Shown here in pieces: positions 35,680 through 45,587 of a DNA stretch of 45,587 bases (position 1 is the first letter of the stretch; every line of letters begins with the position of its first letter). Origin of the DNA: Conidiobolus incongruus B7586 (Eukaryota > Entomophthoromycota > Entomophthoromycetes > Entomophthorales > Conidiobolaceae). The DNA lies in the NCBI GenBank assembly GCA_000697335.1, contig JNEM01009543.1, positions 1 through 45,587 of the forward strand. The letters are read 5' to 3'. The notes below the pieces were generated by a model that was not told where the DNA came from, searched no databases, and saw only the letters and a list, made by a program, of their open reading frames with translations. The translations under genes were made by a program, and so were the position numbers.

Positions 35680-36205
35680 CTAATGAGAGTGGTGACAATT
35701 ATTGTGACAAGCTAAATAAAAAATTAGTAACAAGACATTAAAAAATAAATAATAATTTTACATTTTGGTTTATATCTTGGAGCTCTCTCATAAGCATTAG
35801 GACTACCAATATTTCTACCTCGATACGTCTGTTCGTTAGAACTATCGTCACTGTCGGTTTCGTCGCTATCCGACTCGCCAACGGGTCGGGGTTTGTGATA
35901 AATACAGCAAACTAAATCCAATTAATATAAATAATCTAAAAAAGTAAAAATGTTTTAAAATTACTCTTTGACTTCTTTTTCCCCATCCCTTCATTATCAA
36001 TGACATTTTCGTCCCAACGAATTCTCCTGCTCTCGCTAGTATCGAGAGCTCCCGTCAAATGAATTCTACCAACTGGGGAAGCTGGATTATCAGAGTTGTC
36101 AGGATTACTAGAACCTTCAAATTCCGAAAAATTCTCAGTTATTGTTAAAGTTCTCGATCCGTGCCTGGCTGACTCTTGATAATTACTATTTCTTAATTGG
36201 CTCAT
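35680..36205 (-). CDS. YPI1: Type 1 phosphatase inhibitor Ypi1/PPP1R11
   Basis: Three exons (36205-35965, 35911-35762 and a 32-nt last exon, 35711-35680; introns 53 and 50 nt) give 140 residues. The conserved block runs SRRIRWDENVIDNEGMGKKK and, across intron 1, KICCIYHKPRPVGESDSD, which is the PP1-binding region of inhibitor-3. The acidic ESDSDETDSDDSS stretch follows. The last exon supplies SCHNNCHHSH, like the Cys/His tail of PPP1R11. If intron 2 were retained, the frame would instead run on about a dozen codons to a stop near 35724. The spliced form restores the family's Cys/His end, so I prefer it. In yeast and animals the protein binds and restrains protein phosphatase 1, mainly in the nucleus. 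Confidence 0.9.
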
Positions 36206-37211
36206 TATTTTTTTTGTTATAGAGTATTATATTATTATTAAGTTATAATTTTTATCAATAAATTCAAATTTAATAAAGAGAGAAGAAATGGATTGATATT
36301 GTATTTAAATATGGTAATGATTTCATAATTTTCTTCAATTTCCTAATTTAGTAATGTTGTGCATTTTTTAATGAATTGACCTTTGAATGTTAATTTTTAG
36401 CTTTTAAAATTAGATTGTATTTATATTAATATTAAACAAAAAATGCGTGGCTAATAATATATATAGATGAATTATCAACAATTATAATTTGCTACAAAAT
36501 TTTAATAACATTTTTAATCTTCTAAAAATTCAGTATATAGATGTTACCAATCATTTTTCTTGTTTGATTCAGTTATAAGGTTATTTTGATTTTTATGATA
36601 TTAATATTTAAACTTGATTTTACTAAATTGTATATTAATAAATTTCTTATTTATTCCTTGTGATTAAATATCCAAGTTTATAGACAATTAAATAATATAA
36701 TCTATATCATGTATATCCTCTCCAGTCTTATTCTAAATGAACTAGTTAATAATCGAAGATTTAAAACTAAAAATTTCAGTATTGTTCGGCCATATATTGA
36801 TATTTTGAATTTATTTACATAAGTCCAAGTGGACTTATATTTGCCAAACAGGTTTATTTTATTATTAATATTACTTAAGGATAATAAAGCTATAGCAAAT
36901 ATTTTTTTAATTATAAATTGAAAAACTAAAATTTGATCGTAATTCGAAAAGTTATGATATAAATAGTATTTTTTATTAGCTTAAAGTTTTGATTGATTGA
37001 TTCAATTTTTTATAATTAGTAAATGCTTATATAAAATGGTTAATATTATTAATAATATACTAATAAATAAACAAATAAAATTAATACTGATATCATTTAA
37101 ATATATTTTGTATTGAATATTAAATTGAAAATATGGAGTGTATAATTAGCTTAAACAAACCAAATTAATCAATCAAACTTCAGTATGATAAAATAACGTT
37201 GAATGCATTAA
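36206..37211. other. Intergenic, nothing recognised
   Basis: 1 kb of AT-rich sequence, 5' of YPI1 and 3' of the cysteine-rich gene. No coding stretch or repeat recognised. Confidence 0.5.
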
Positions 37212-37997
37212 TTAATGATTTTCAGGTTTAACGATTTTTGTTTCTGTATCCAAATAATTAAAGGTTCTCTTAATACCACAATAAGTTCCCGGATCATAAT
37301 ATTCAACACGACTACATTGTTTTTGAATACTCAATGCGAACCCCTGATCTTCATTCAAATCCTCCCGAATAGTTGCTGTACACAACGCAATTTTAGCAGC
37401 TTGGTTAGCGTAGTAATACATACCCAAAGGAAAATGAAACTGGCCATGTGCCATTCCACTCAGAGGATCTCCCTGTTTTCTGCCACAAACACAACAATCA
37501 AACTTCGAATCACAATATTCTTTACATCTCTCATAGCATTCTTGAGACAAAAATGTATTATCGTCAATTTTCAAAAAGGAGGGACTAGTTTCAGCGCAAT
37601 AAACCTTCCTGAATCTCCCAATCAAGATGGGGTACTTATCCTCCTGTTGGTTGTTAAAACACTTGTGATTTTCGCAGAATTTGACTACGTTGTCGGATGG
37701 ATTATCACTATGGATAAAACATGAATTCTTTCTTAGGGTTGTGATGATATAGGCGAAATTCGTGTTGCGATTGATCGGTATCATCACGTCGCAGTCCGAG
37801 TTTTTTACGTCGTAGCTCTTGGGACTGTGGTAGGAAACCATGAATACGAACCGCTCGAAATATAGAGCTAGAAGGAATATAGCGATGTATAATAATTTAT
37901 TCTTGATTCTTATGAGTACAAATGAGAGAGCTAAGCCATAGAATGCAATGACTTTAAGCGTTAAAGGAATATTCAGATTGGAATAATCTAGATGCAT
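37212..37997 (-). CDS. Cysteine-rich membrane protein of unknown function
   Basis: An intronless frame of 261 residues with clearly higher G+C than its flanks, so probably a real gene. Two hydrophobic segments, about residues 11-29 and 34-54, form an N-terminal hairpin; alternatively the first acts as a signal. The remaining ~200 residues are hydrophilic and contain 14 cysteines, the densest group being C154-x3-C158-x3-C162-x5-CC-x-C (residues 154-171). An even number of Cys and the lack of a CxxC zinc pattern suggest disulfides in the ER lumen or outside the cell. A conserved-looking GMAHGQFHFPLGMYYY segment lies at about 181-196. I recognise no family. An antisense frame of 169 codons (37215-37724) is its shadow. 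Nothing nearby hints at its job. Confidence 0.7.
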   Translation of the reverse strand: MHLDYSNLNIPLTLKVIAFYGLALSFVLIRIKNKLLYIAIFLLALYFERFVFMVSYHSPKSYDVKNSDCDVMIPINRNTNFAYIITTLRKNSCFIHSDNPSDNVVKFCENHKCFNNQQEDKYPILIGRFRKVYCAETSPSFLKIDDNTFLSQECYERCKEYCDSKFDCCVCGRKQGDPLSGMAHGQFHFPLGMYYYANQAAKIALCTATIREDLNEDQGFALSIQKQCSRVEYYDPGTYCGIKRTFNYLDTETKIVKPENH

Positions 37998-38819
37998 TAT
38001 GTTACCACAGAAAAGGATAAAAATGATAAAAATGATGATTAAATTTGCTATTTATACTCTTTCGATCATTGTTTCAACTCCTGATAAATGTTTTAATTTT
38101 TTAATGCAATGCTCTCCTGAATGTATTAAGAGAATTGACAAATCATTTGTATATTCAGGATATTATTCAAATTAGTACCGAAAGGTTAATATTATACTCA
38201 TCATATATAACAACGCTTATATCCACATTTATATTTTAATATTTCATAAAAATTAATTAGTACTTTGGTTTATAAAATCCTTTAATATAAAAACAAAGAA
38301 TTTTTGATTAAAAAATGTCAAATAATTTTCAAAATTCCATTTTTGTAATTTCCATTTAATAGTTTAATAAGACTGCTAAATCTATTTTAGTATAAAAAAT
38401 ATGTATTATATTCAATATATTATTGATAATAAAAAAATTTTAGTGAGTAACAAAAATCTAATATAGATAGCATCATATATTATTACCGATATTAATGGTA
38501 TCTCATTTTATAATTAATATCATTAGTGTTAAATAATTTTTAATATAATTATTCATTAATTTATCATAGTACTGTTTCTAAATAGATTCAAATCGAAATA
38601 TTCCCTCGAAAATCTTCTATTAAAGTTATTTTAGATAAATGTGTCATATATACTCTTATAATGTTTTAATTATTGTGAAAATTAACCACTCTTAAGGCTG
38701 GTTCAATTAATTTTGCAGCTAAATTTAACCAGCACTCATCATTTGATTTAAGGGTATATAAAATGATTAATATTAAAGAAAATATTTCTTGATTTTTGTT
38801 AAATCAAGATCAAATTCAT
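37998..38819. other. Intergenic, nothing recognised
   Basis: AT-rich 5' flank of the cysteine-rich gene. No feature recognised. Confidence 0.5.
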
Positions 38820-39250
38820 ATTGATAAAAGTTGTAGTTAGCAGTTCCGGGAACAGTACATTAAGGTCGTGTTGAAACATTCCAGCCATAATGATCTGAAG
38901 TAAGTTACTGACGACCAGGAATGGGTACTCGACAACATGAGTAACGACTAGTTGCGCGAGTGTTGGTTCGAACGGTTATTAATGAACTGGTATTGATGCT
39001 ATATTATGCATCATTCTTGGGGTGATTCGGGGTATAGATGATTTATTAGAAATTAATGGTAGATAACAGAGAGTAGAAAGAGTTATATTAGATAGTAGTC
39101 GAAAAAGAAGAGGAGAAGGCCTTGAGAGGGCGTATGAAGAGAGTGCTTTATGTGTTGTAGGAGTGTTAGGATAATAGTGCAACTCTGCACATTCTAAAGA
39201 AACTTTTATGTGTGAATTCAAAGACGCACATTGACATTTTAGGATTATCA
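38820..39250. other. Compositional island of unknown origin
   Basis: About 430 bases are much richer in G+C than the flanks, with the left half rich in CGA-type words and the right half purine-rich on the plus strand. The minus strand has an open frame of 90 codons (39251-38979) and another open stretch of about 36 codons further left, neither resembling a family I know. It could be a remnant of an inserted element (for example a solo terminal repeat), a decayed gene, or a non-coding RNA gene. No clear terminal repeats or target duplication were found. Confidence 0.35.
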
Positions 39251-40604
39251 TAATATATACTTTTGGTATTGAAAATTGTGTATTTTGAATCGGTTAGTTT
39301 GCCATTTAGTTTACTTTGTTCCTTAACAATTATACATTTTATGATAAAAAATTAGCACAATATTAGTGAAATATATGCAAGGCTATTGACAAAATAATAA
39401 TTGTATTTTCAATTTTGACTAAAAACGCATACCATAGCATAATCGAATACCAGAGCCATTTAACAATTCATAATATAATACTCTTTATTTAAATCATATT
39501 TAAAACGATTATAACAGTAAAATTCCGTTTCTATGTTTTTTATTTTTCCCTATTTGGCATCTTAATTTGGATAATTCTATAATGAAAAAATTGAAATTTT
39601 TTGCTTTATTTTTTTAAAAAATCATCAATAGTTGATTGCCATTATATATTAAATATTGAATATAAAAATATTTAATATGAAAAATTTGTTTTTATTAATT
39701 CAAGTACACAAATTCATTAATACTTTTAATTTTTGATATTGTTATATATACAATATATAATATATTTATAGCATTCATTGAGTTTTGAATGTTGCAAAAA
39801 TTATTTTAAATATTTGTTAAATAAACAAATTTATAGGCAAAGTTGCAAATTTACAAATTTTCAACTTATTGGGTTATATTTCAAATATAACATATATTTT
39901 TAGATTCCATATTATGATTAATAAACCATGGCAATTATTAATTGTAAAACTAGATTGGTTAAATATAATGATTATTCCATTTAAAAAAATATTCATTTTG
40001 GTAATATTATTGCCATAATCCCAGATGTTGGTACCTTGTTCAAATTGTGACTTCTAAATTTCGTTATATATTTAAATAGATTTTATTAGAAGGATTTGTC
40101 TAATTTGAATAATTTAAATTCAAAAGAAAAAATTGTAGTTTTATAATTTTATATTTTATCATTTGCATTAATAATATGAAAATATATTCTATACAATATC
40201 ACTTTTTTTACCATTAATTCAATTTATAGAATAATTAATATTTCGAAAGGGAGCGTAATATTAAATGGAAATTGGTATTTTCTTTTTTGTAAAAAATAAA
40301 ATACAAATAATGTTATATAAAACAAATTATACCTAAATTGTTATAGATCAATATAAATAGATATATACTCACTGTAAATACATTGTACGAATTATTTTGA
40401 TACTAATCATATTATAAACTATTTAAAATTATTAAATCTTATTTCTAAATTATATTATATAAATTTGATTACGATTCAACTTTAACAATCTATGTTATAA
40501 GTCTCAATTATTACATCAATAATAATTATATGAATAGAACAAATTATTTATTTTAAAATTCAAAAGATATAGGAAATAGTATATACAATGATTTAATTTA
40601 AAGT
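39251..40604. other. Intergenic, nothing recognised
   Basis: 1.35 kb, strongly AT-rich, with no coding stretch recognised. Confidence 0.5.
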
Positions 40605-40862
40605 CTAATGTTTACCATAGTATTTAGGACGATACTTAGATGGTTTTTGATTTTTAGGTGCGTATGGCGACCGATCGTGAGTATACATGTAACTTCGGTT
40701 GGACTGAAATGGTGTTCTTCTAATTAGTAGCTGATTGGTATCATCTGTCATGATGGGCTTGAGGTTGGAGGGTAAGAAGGTGCCGCCATCTTCACTCATC
40801 GCCCCATTTTCAAATGGAATGGAATAATATAAACTGATTAACCAACAATTAACAAGTCTCAT
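40605..40862 (-). CDS. Short hypothetical protein, possibly secreted
   Basis: A frame of 85 residues whose G+C stands out from the very AT-rich flanks on both sides, which argues that it is coding. The first ~16 residues (MRLVNCWLISLYYSIP) are mildly hydrophobic and might be a signal peptide. The rest is polar, with a Pro/Lys/Arg/Tyr-rich tail (SPYAPKNQKPSKYRPKYYG). An internal Met at residue 22 is another possible start, and the true first exon could lie further upstream. I recognise no family. It lies between a long empty region and the ALG12 3' end. Confidence 0.4.
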   Translation of the reverse strand: MRLVNCWLISLYYSIPFENGAMSEDGGTFLPSNLKPIMTDDTNQLLIRRTPFQSNRSYMYTHDRSPYAPKNQKPSKYRPKYYGKH

Positions 40863-41175
40863 GATATTATTAGCAACAAGAATATATCATATTGAATGTA
40901 ATTATATAGTTATTTGAGTATTTATATGATCTATTGATATCGTCATTGAATTTAAATAAGTTTTAAAGGATTAAAAATGTCAATAGTCTGTTTCAAATGT
41001 GAATTTTGAAACTGAACTAACCAAATCAATTCAAATTGAATCAAGATATTTTGATATTGAATATAATTTTTAACTCATTCGGATTATTTGAAATCTTTTA
41101 GTAGTCAATAATATAGTAATATTCATATTTAATTAATAATCTATTTAATTGTATCAAATTGATTAATTTTATTTT
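40863..41175. other. Intergenic, 3' flank of ALG12
   Basis: AT-rich, nothing recognised. Confidence 0.5.
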
Positions 41176-43217
41176 TTATTTCCTTTTCTTTAGGATACAA
41201 ACATTATCTGTTTGGATTATTTGATAAGGCAACAAATGACGAATTAACTCGTCCTTATTTTTTAGATTAAGGTTTTTAAGGTTAGAAAGGTAACCCTTGA
41301 GAGGTTGAATTTGAACCTTATGGAATCCTTTGATACATTCGATTGTTTTAAACTCTTCCATATCATATTTACCAACTTCATTAGTCAATAATACATCGAA
41401 ATTTAAATATATTTTAGGATCTTTAATATTTTCCAATTTGCTATACCTATATTTAATTAATAGTATTAGTTTGATATCAATCAAGTGCATTCATTAATTA
41501 TATTACACCCAATCGTTTCTTAGTTCACCAAATCTACTAGCACCAGTCATAGCCGTATAGGTATCTAGATGAATTCTTACTATCAAATCACCTTAATATT
41601 AGAAATCAAATAATAATGTTATATTAAATCAATCAACTTACAATTGCTTTGATCATTAAATAATTGATGCACTCTTTGTAAAGCATAACCACCAGGATAA
41701 TTTAAATGAGAGATATAACCCAAGTTGACATTATAAAAAGTTGTGGATGCTAATATTAATAAAGTAAACCAATATTTAATAAACTTGATATTAATCCATT
41801 TAAACCTATCCAGTTGAAGTTAGTTAGCTAATACAATATAATGATTATTGAACATTGGATTACATTTTATCACTAGTAATGGATGCAGTTAGCGAAAACA
41901 ATGGGAAAGTATATTCGATAAATCGCCATTCTTTATGTCCCAAACATGACATAAATAAAATATAAAAAATTGAAGGAATTAAAATTAATAGATCACTTGG
42001 ATTGATAAATATCCCAACGATTGAAAGCAAATATGGCCAATGTAAAATTTTCGGTAAAAATCTATTGAAATAAGATAAAAAAGGCATCGTCTATAATATC
42101 AAATATCTTATTAGTTTGAATATCGTTTTGTGATTATTATTTCAATAACTTACTCCCCAAGCTTCACTTTTACCTAAAATGGCATTAAAGTAAAATACTT
42201 GACCTTCAGCCCACATGAATTTTGTTTTCCAAAAGAATGAATCAATAGGGATAACAATTACTAAATAATAATCAATTGGGTAAATATATTGAAATAATAA
42301 ATCAATATGAAGTATACCTAAAGAAATCAAAATTGTTGAAATTGCTAACTTGATCAAATTTAAAATGAATTGAATATTTCTAAATTTAATATCTTGAAGC
42401 AATTCGAATAGACAATGGAAACCTAATAGGAATAAGGTTTCTGATCTGAATACGGTACCACTAATTATCATCAAAATAAAGAATTGATTGAATTTTTTAT
42501 AATGTCGTGGCATTCCTTGATTATTTTCTTTGTTAGGATCCGATTTCAAATAACTTGATAAGTAGTATGAGAACGCCATAGTTGCTAATTAATGAGTCAA
42601 TATATATTTTGTTTATATCTTTATAATAAATTACTCAGAATTAAGCTAAAGGAATTGGGTATCGTTCTAGAGCACCAGAACCAAATATGAAATTGAGTTA
42701 AGTTGAATAACATAAACCAATATCCCACCTTCGTGCCATATCTCTTTAATATGGAATTGAATAGCATAGTACAGGATACACTGTTCAATAGTCCCAAAAA
42801 TAATCTAACTATAGAAATTTTTATAAATAACAATCTCAAAATTGATATAGGTATATATTTTAAATACCTAAATATTGATAAGTAAACATATCATGTTCAA
42901 TATTTAGCAAATTCAACAAAAATTGAATAGGTTTAATAAAGCTTGTTAAAATAATTGGTCCCAAAAAAGTTCGAGGTACGACACCAGGAAATTCTAAATG
43001 ATCATACTAACACATATATAAATATTTGTAAAAATACTTCTAATATATATTAACTAATTACTTTTTCAACATCAAGTCCAAATTTCAACAAATCATGACT
43101 CGCTTGTAAATTAAAACTTTCTTCAACTTTCGTAAATGGAGAAGAGATAATATAAAGTGTTATAATTGAAAAGTTAATCAAAAAATAAACTAGCGTTAAT
43201 CGAGAGTACTTTTTCAT
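41176..43217 (-). CDS. ALG12: Dolichyl-P-Man:Man7GlcNAc2-PP-dolichol alpha-1,6-mannosyltransferase
   Basis: Eight minus-strand exons (43217-43062, 43006-42868, 42808-42635, 42584-42154, 42090-41864, 41805-41642, 41591-41507, 41446-41176; introns 50-63 nt) give 548 residues. ALG12, of the GT22 family, adds the eighth mannose to the lipid-linked N-glycan precursor in the ER lumen. The N-terminal loop is diagnostic: [20 protein letters not shown] and, across intron 1, [17 protein letters not shown]. The acidic VEE residues lie in the luminal loop held to be catalytic in this family. About ten hydrophobic segments follow, with [20 protein letters not shown] and the [15 protein letters not shown] motif shared by GT22 enzymes. 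Intron 2 was ended at 42809 because that gives [13 protein letters not shown], like relatives. An in-frame Met at 43238 could lengthen the N-terminus by seven residues. ChaC lies 150 bp upstream in the same direction. Confidence 0.95.
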
Positions 43218-43367
43218 GTTTACTTGTTTGTGTACCAATATATCGTTACGTTACACAGTGTTAATTTAAGAGATTATTGATTTATTCATAAATTTATGGG
43301 TTATTTTTTAATTCCAGTTGTGTGATTTATTCAAAATGTTTCATTCTATTACAAAGGGAGAGTTTGA

Positions 43368-44306
43368 CTAGTGAGTCTCGATATCTTTTCCATCAGCTAA
43401 TAAGTGCAACTGATGCTGAATAGCATCTAAATGAGGATCATCAGCATTTGGAAATAAGGTCTTGACGGATTGATGGAGGTTTAAAAAGTATTCAATATTA
43501 GGACCGCTAGGACCGACACTTCTCATAATATGCTCAGCCAACTCTCTATAAGGTGCAGGGCCCAAGTATGCTTCGTTATCTAATGTACCAATATAAACAC
43601 TCGCCTATTGTGGTAATTCAATCAGTTTATAAATAATATAAAAATTATTTGATAAAAATACATTTCTAACTACTGGTTCAGTTTTACCAGGCTGATAAAT
43701 ATCTACTGTATGACAAGTGTAACCATTTTTCTCCCTATAATCCAAATGATTTTTGACTTCTTCTTTCTTGGATTTAGGAATTCTATATGCCATACCCCAA
43801 GTAATTAACTCTTCTTGGTCATTAATGTTAAAGTGATCTTCGTAGGTTTCTTTAATATCTTTGTATTCATCAATGGGAATCAAAGTGACTACTCTTCCAG
43901 GAGCTTCAGGTGTACCTCTATGATCGTTACTGCCCTAATAAGAATTTGTTTAGTTTTTCGGATAAAATAAATTAAATATATTAAATACTAACTTGCCAAA
44001 ATCTTCTTACATAACCTTTGATATATCCAGGAACTCTACTCAAAACTATTAATAAAATACTTAAAATAAAAAGTGATAAATAAATATTAACCTTTCAACA
44101 GTAGGGAAGTCAACTTTCCAAATTAAACTACCATAACCAAAAACCCACATTGGGTCTTCATCAAATTCATCCTCTTGAATTATCTCTTCAATTTGAGTGC
44201 TGATGATTTTTTCCACTTGTTCATTATTTAATTTATTTAACTTTTGAGCATTATTAACTTCAACTTGATTCAATTCAAGAGAATTAAAGGTATCTTTGAT
44301 AGTCAT
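43368..44306 (-). CDS. ChaC-type gamma-glutamylcyclotransferase
   Basis: Exons 44306-44092, 44038-43993, 43934-43662 and 43604-43368 give 256 residues. ChaC enzymes cleave glutathione to 5-oxoproline and Cys-Gly in the cytosol. VFGYGSLIW (residues 55-63) is the substrate-binding loop, VPGYIKGYVRRFWQ follows, and DHRGTPEAPGRVVTL holds the Glu (about residue 97) that acts as general base in the family. WGMAYRIP and the C-terminal HIMRSVGPSGPNIEYFLNLH are also typical. A polar, Glu/Asn/Gln-rich extension of about 50 residues precedes the domain. Intron 1 is awkward: the acceptor that best restores the family sequence is a TTTGAG end (44039), while an upstream TTAAG acceptor is also in frame and would add about nine residues before RVPGY. 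The other two introns are ordinary. Confidence 0.92.
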
Positions 44307-44761
44307 GGTAAAGGTTGAATTTTTTAGTTTTTATATTTTTAAAATTAATTAAAATTTCAAAGATTAATGGGTGTATTTATATTAGTTCTAATTTCCTTAA
44401 ATCCATTTAATTTAATTTTTCACCACTATTGCGATTCATTAATAATTCATCAATTTAATCAAACTCTCAAATTTTACATTAATGAAATAATGATTTTACT
44501 AATTTTAATATGAAAGTAATTGGTTATTCAGAGAGATAATGTTTAATATAATAATATTGATAAAGCGATATTAATTATTTGATCATATATTAAAATAATT
44601 TAATCTATCATTCAATAAATCAATAGTAAAATGAAATTTAGAGTAAAGCAATATATATTTTGGATTCACAAAGAAGTTTTCATAGAAAATATGTATTCAA
44701 TATTAAAACAATTCACTATAACAATGTATTAATCAAAGTAAGTCTCGAGTTGATGTACATA
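44307..44761. other. Intergenic between ChaC and NSP1
   Basis: The 5' flank of ChaC and 3' flank of NSP1. AT-rich, with nothing recognised. Confidence 0.5.
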
Positions 44762-45587
44762 TTAGCGACTACCGCCAAAGAATGAGTTTTGAGAGTTGAG
44801 AGATTCTTGAGCCTGGTAAAAGTTTCTTTGGATGGTTGATCTAGGGTGAGGGTTGCTGTTCAAGGAAGCTCCAGGGAATACATTAGCCGCAAGATTGGCA
44901 TTGGAAGCATTACCAGTGTGATTGTGGATAAAAGGCTGGGATTGAGCGTTATTTTTGATCAAATCTAGAATTTTGGCATCCAATTCGTTGCTGCTGGAAT
45001 TCAACTGTTCTAATGCTAAAAGGTGAGCATTTAAAATACCAAGAATTTGATTAACTGTTTCTGGCATCTGAGATGATTCTTGATCTGAGTAAGTCTTGGT
45101 TTCCTTCAAAATATCTTCGAGTTGCTTTTCGACAGTCTGTAAATCTTGAGCAAGAGAATTTGCGATATTCATTGTATTCTCTCTGTAAATATCAGCAGAG
45201 CTGTGAGAAGTACCTTCTTGTTGCTGTTTCAAATTGTGGGCTTGAATCTTTTCATCGATCTTGGCTTCGTACTCATCTAAAATTTTGTTGAGTTCTTCTT
45301 GTTGAGCTAAAACGTATTCAATGTTGGAGTCAATATTATTTTGCAAAGTGCTACATTCCTTCGAGGCTGAAATTAATTGATTAATAGTTTTGGTATTCTC
45401 TCTAACAACTTGATCCCATTTGGATACCTCTTTAGCTTGAGTTAAAAATTCATCAGTAAGGTTTTTGACTTCATTGGTCCATTCAGATAAAATATCTTGC
45501 ATATCTTTTTTATGTAAAAGACTAGGGATAGTGGACTGAACTGAGCTAGAAATAGTTGGTACAGATGGTGTAGTAGATAAGGGGGTA
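44762..45587 (-). CDS. NSP1: Nucleoporin Nsp1/Nup62, C-terminal part (runs off the window)
   Basis: The frame is open from the right edge to a stop at 44762, giving about 275 C-terminal residues; the N-terminus lies beyond the window. The first ~25 visible residues are Ser/Thr/Pro-rich (TTPSVPTISSSV), like the linker after FG repeats. Then comes the Nsp1_C coiled coil: a block from about 45510 leftwards containing LLHKKDMQDILSEWTNEVK, then SKWDQVVRENTKTINQLI, and AQQEELNKILDEYEAKIDEK. The last ~50 residues are an Asn/Ser-rich tail. In the nuclear pore this coiled coil assembles with Nup54- and Nup58-type partners in the central channel, and with Nup82/Nup88 at the cytoplasmic side. No intron lies in the visible part. 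The first in-frame Met inside the window (45502) is internal, not the start. Confidence 0.93.
   Translation of the reverse strand, partial: TPLSTTPSVPTISSSVQSTIPSLLHKKDMQDILSEWTNEVKNLTDEFLTQAKEVSKWDQVVRENTKTINQLISASKECSTLQNNIDSNIEYVLAQQEELNKILDEYEAKIDEKIQAHNLKQQQEGTSHSSADIYRENTMNIANSLAQDLQTVEKQLEDILKETKTYSDQESSQMPETVNQILGILNAHLLALEQLNSSSNELDAKILDLIKNNAQSQPFIHNHTGNASNANLAANVFPGASLNSNPHPRSTIQRNFYQAQESLNSQNSFFGGSR

Noticed and set aside
37215-37724. A 169-codon plus-strand open frame
   Set aside because: It is antisense to the cysteine-rich gene at 37212-37997, whose frame is longer and has sensible topology. The antisense product resembles nothing.
38960-38985. GGTTCGAAC string resembling a tRNA T-arm
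   Set aside because: The flanking bases do not form a T-stem, and no acceptor, D or anticodon arm can be drawn on either strand.
38979-39251. A 90-codon minus-strand frame annotated as a gene
   Set aside because: It has no recognisable domain and an odd composition. It is reported only as part of the compositional island.
1-45587. CRISPR arrays, rRNA genes, tandem satellite arrays
   Set aside because: No regularly spaced repeats and no conserved rRNA or tRNA blocks were seen. Repeats are limited to short microsatellites.

Overview
This is an AT-rich eukaryotic window whose coding exons are visibly richer in G+C than the sequence around them. Most conserved genes are cut by very short introns: I placed about 53, nearly all 46-66 nt, with GTANNN-type donors, YAG acceptors and, in places, a TACTAAC-like branch point. 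The gene set (Nse4, Pop3/Rpp38, Ssu72, Ypi1, Alg12, TRAPPC11, the Nsp1/Nup62 C-terminus, a DUF6787-like protein) and the intron style suggest a fungus. The base composition and the rich set of amidases and lipase/esterases would fit an early-diverging lineage such as Entomophthoromycotina, but that placement is inference. TAA, TAG and TGA all end conserved genes, so the code is standard.

Layout. 1-6.4 kb is a gene graveyard: two tail-to-tail broken alpha/beta-hydrolase (HSL/esterase) genes, then a dead DD34D mariner transposon with imperfect inverted ends. 7-14 kb holds three tandem copies of a FAAH-like amidase-signature gene: two whole intronless copies of 547 residues flanking one broken copy that looks like a mosaic of the two. 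14.5-20.8 kb holds housekeeping genes: POP3, NSE4, an F-box/WD40 protein and quinolinate phosphoribosyltransferase. 20.8-25.4 kb is gene-poor but contains the decayed C-terminal half of a Fanzor/TnpB-like RNA-guided nuclease (RuvC plus zinc ribbon) and another decayed open frame. 25.4-36.2 kb holds a TBC-domain protein, the 19-exon TRAPPC11 gene, a small DUF6787-like membrane protein, SSU72 and YPI1. 36.2-41 kb is sparse, with a cysteine-rich membrane protein of unknown function and a short hypothetical protein. 41-45.6 kb holds ALG12, a ChaC-type gamma-glutamylcyclotransferase and the C-terminus of the nucleoporin Nsp1/Nup62, which runs off the right edge.

The housekeeping genes serve unrelated processes (RNA processing, chromosome maintenance, NAD synthesis, vesicle transport, phosphatase control, N-glycan assembly, glutathione turnover, nuclear transport) and show no operon logic. 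Several pairs are arranged head to head (POP3/NSE4, DUF6787/SSU72) or tail to tail (TRAPPC11/DUF6787, SSU72/YPI1). The most notable items are the Fanzor relic, the amidase cluster with its apparent gene-conversion tract and its altered oxyanion loop, and the unassigned cysteine-rich membrane protein. All calls come from reading the sequence by eye; no database search was run.
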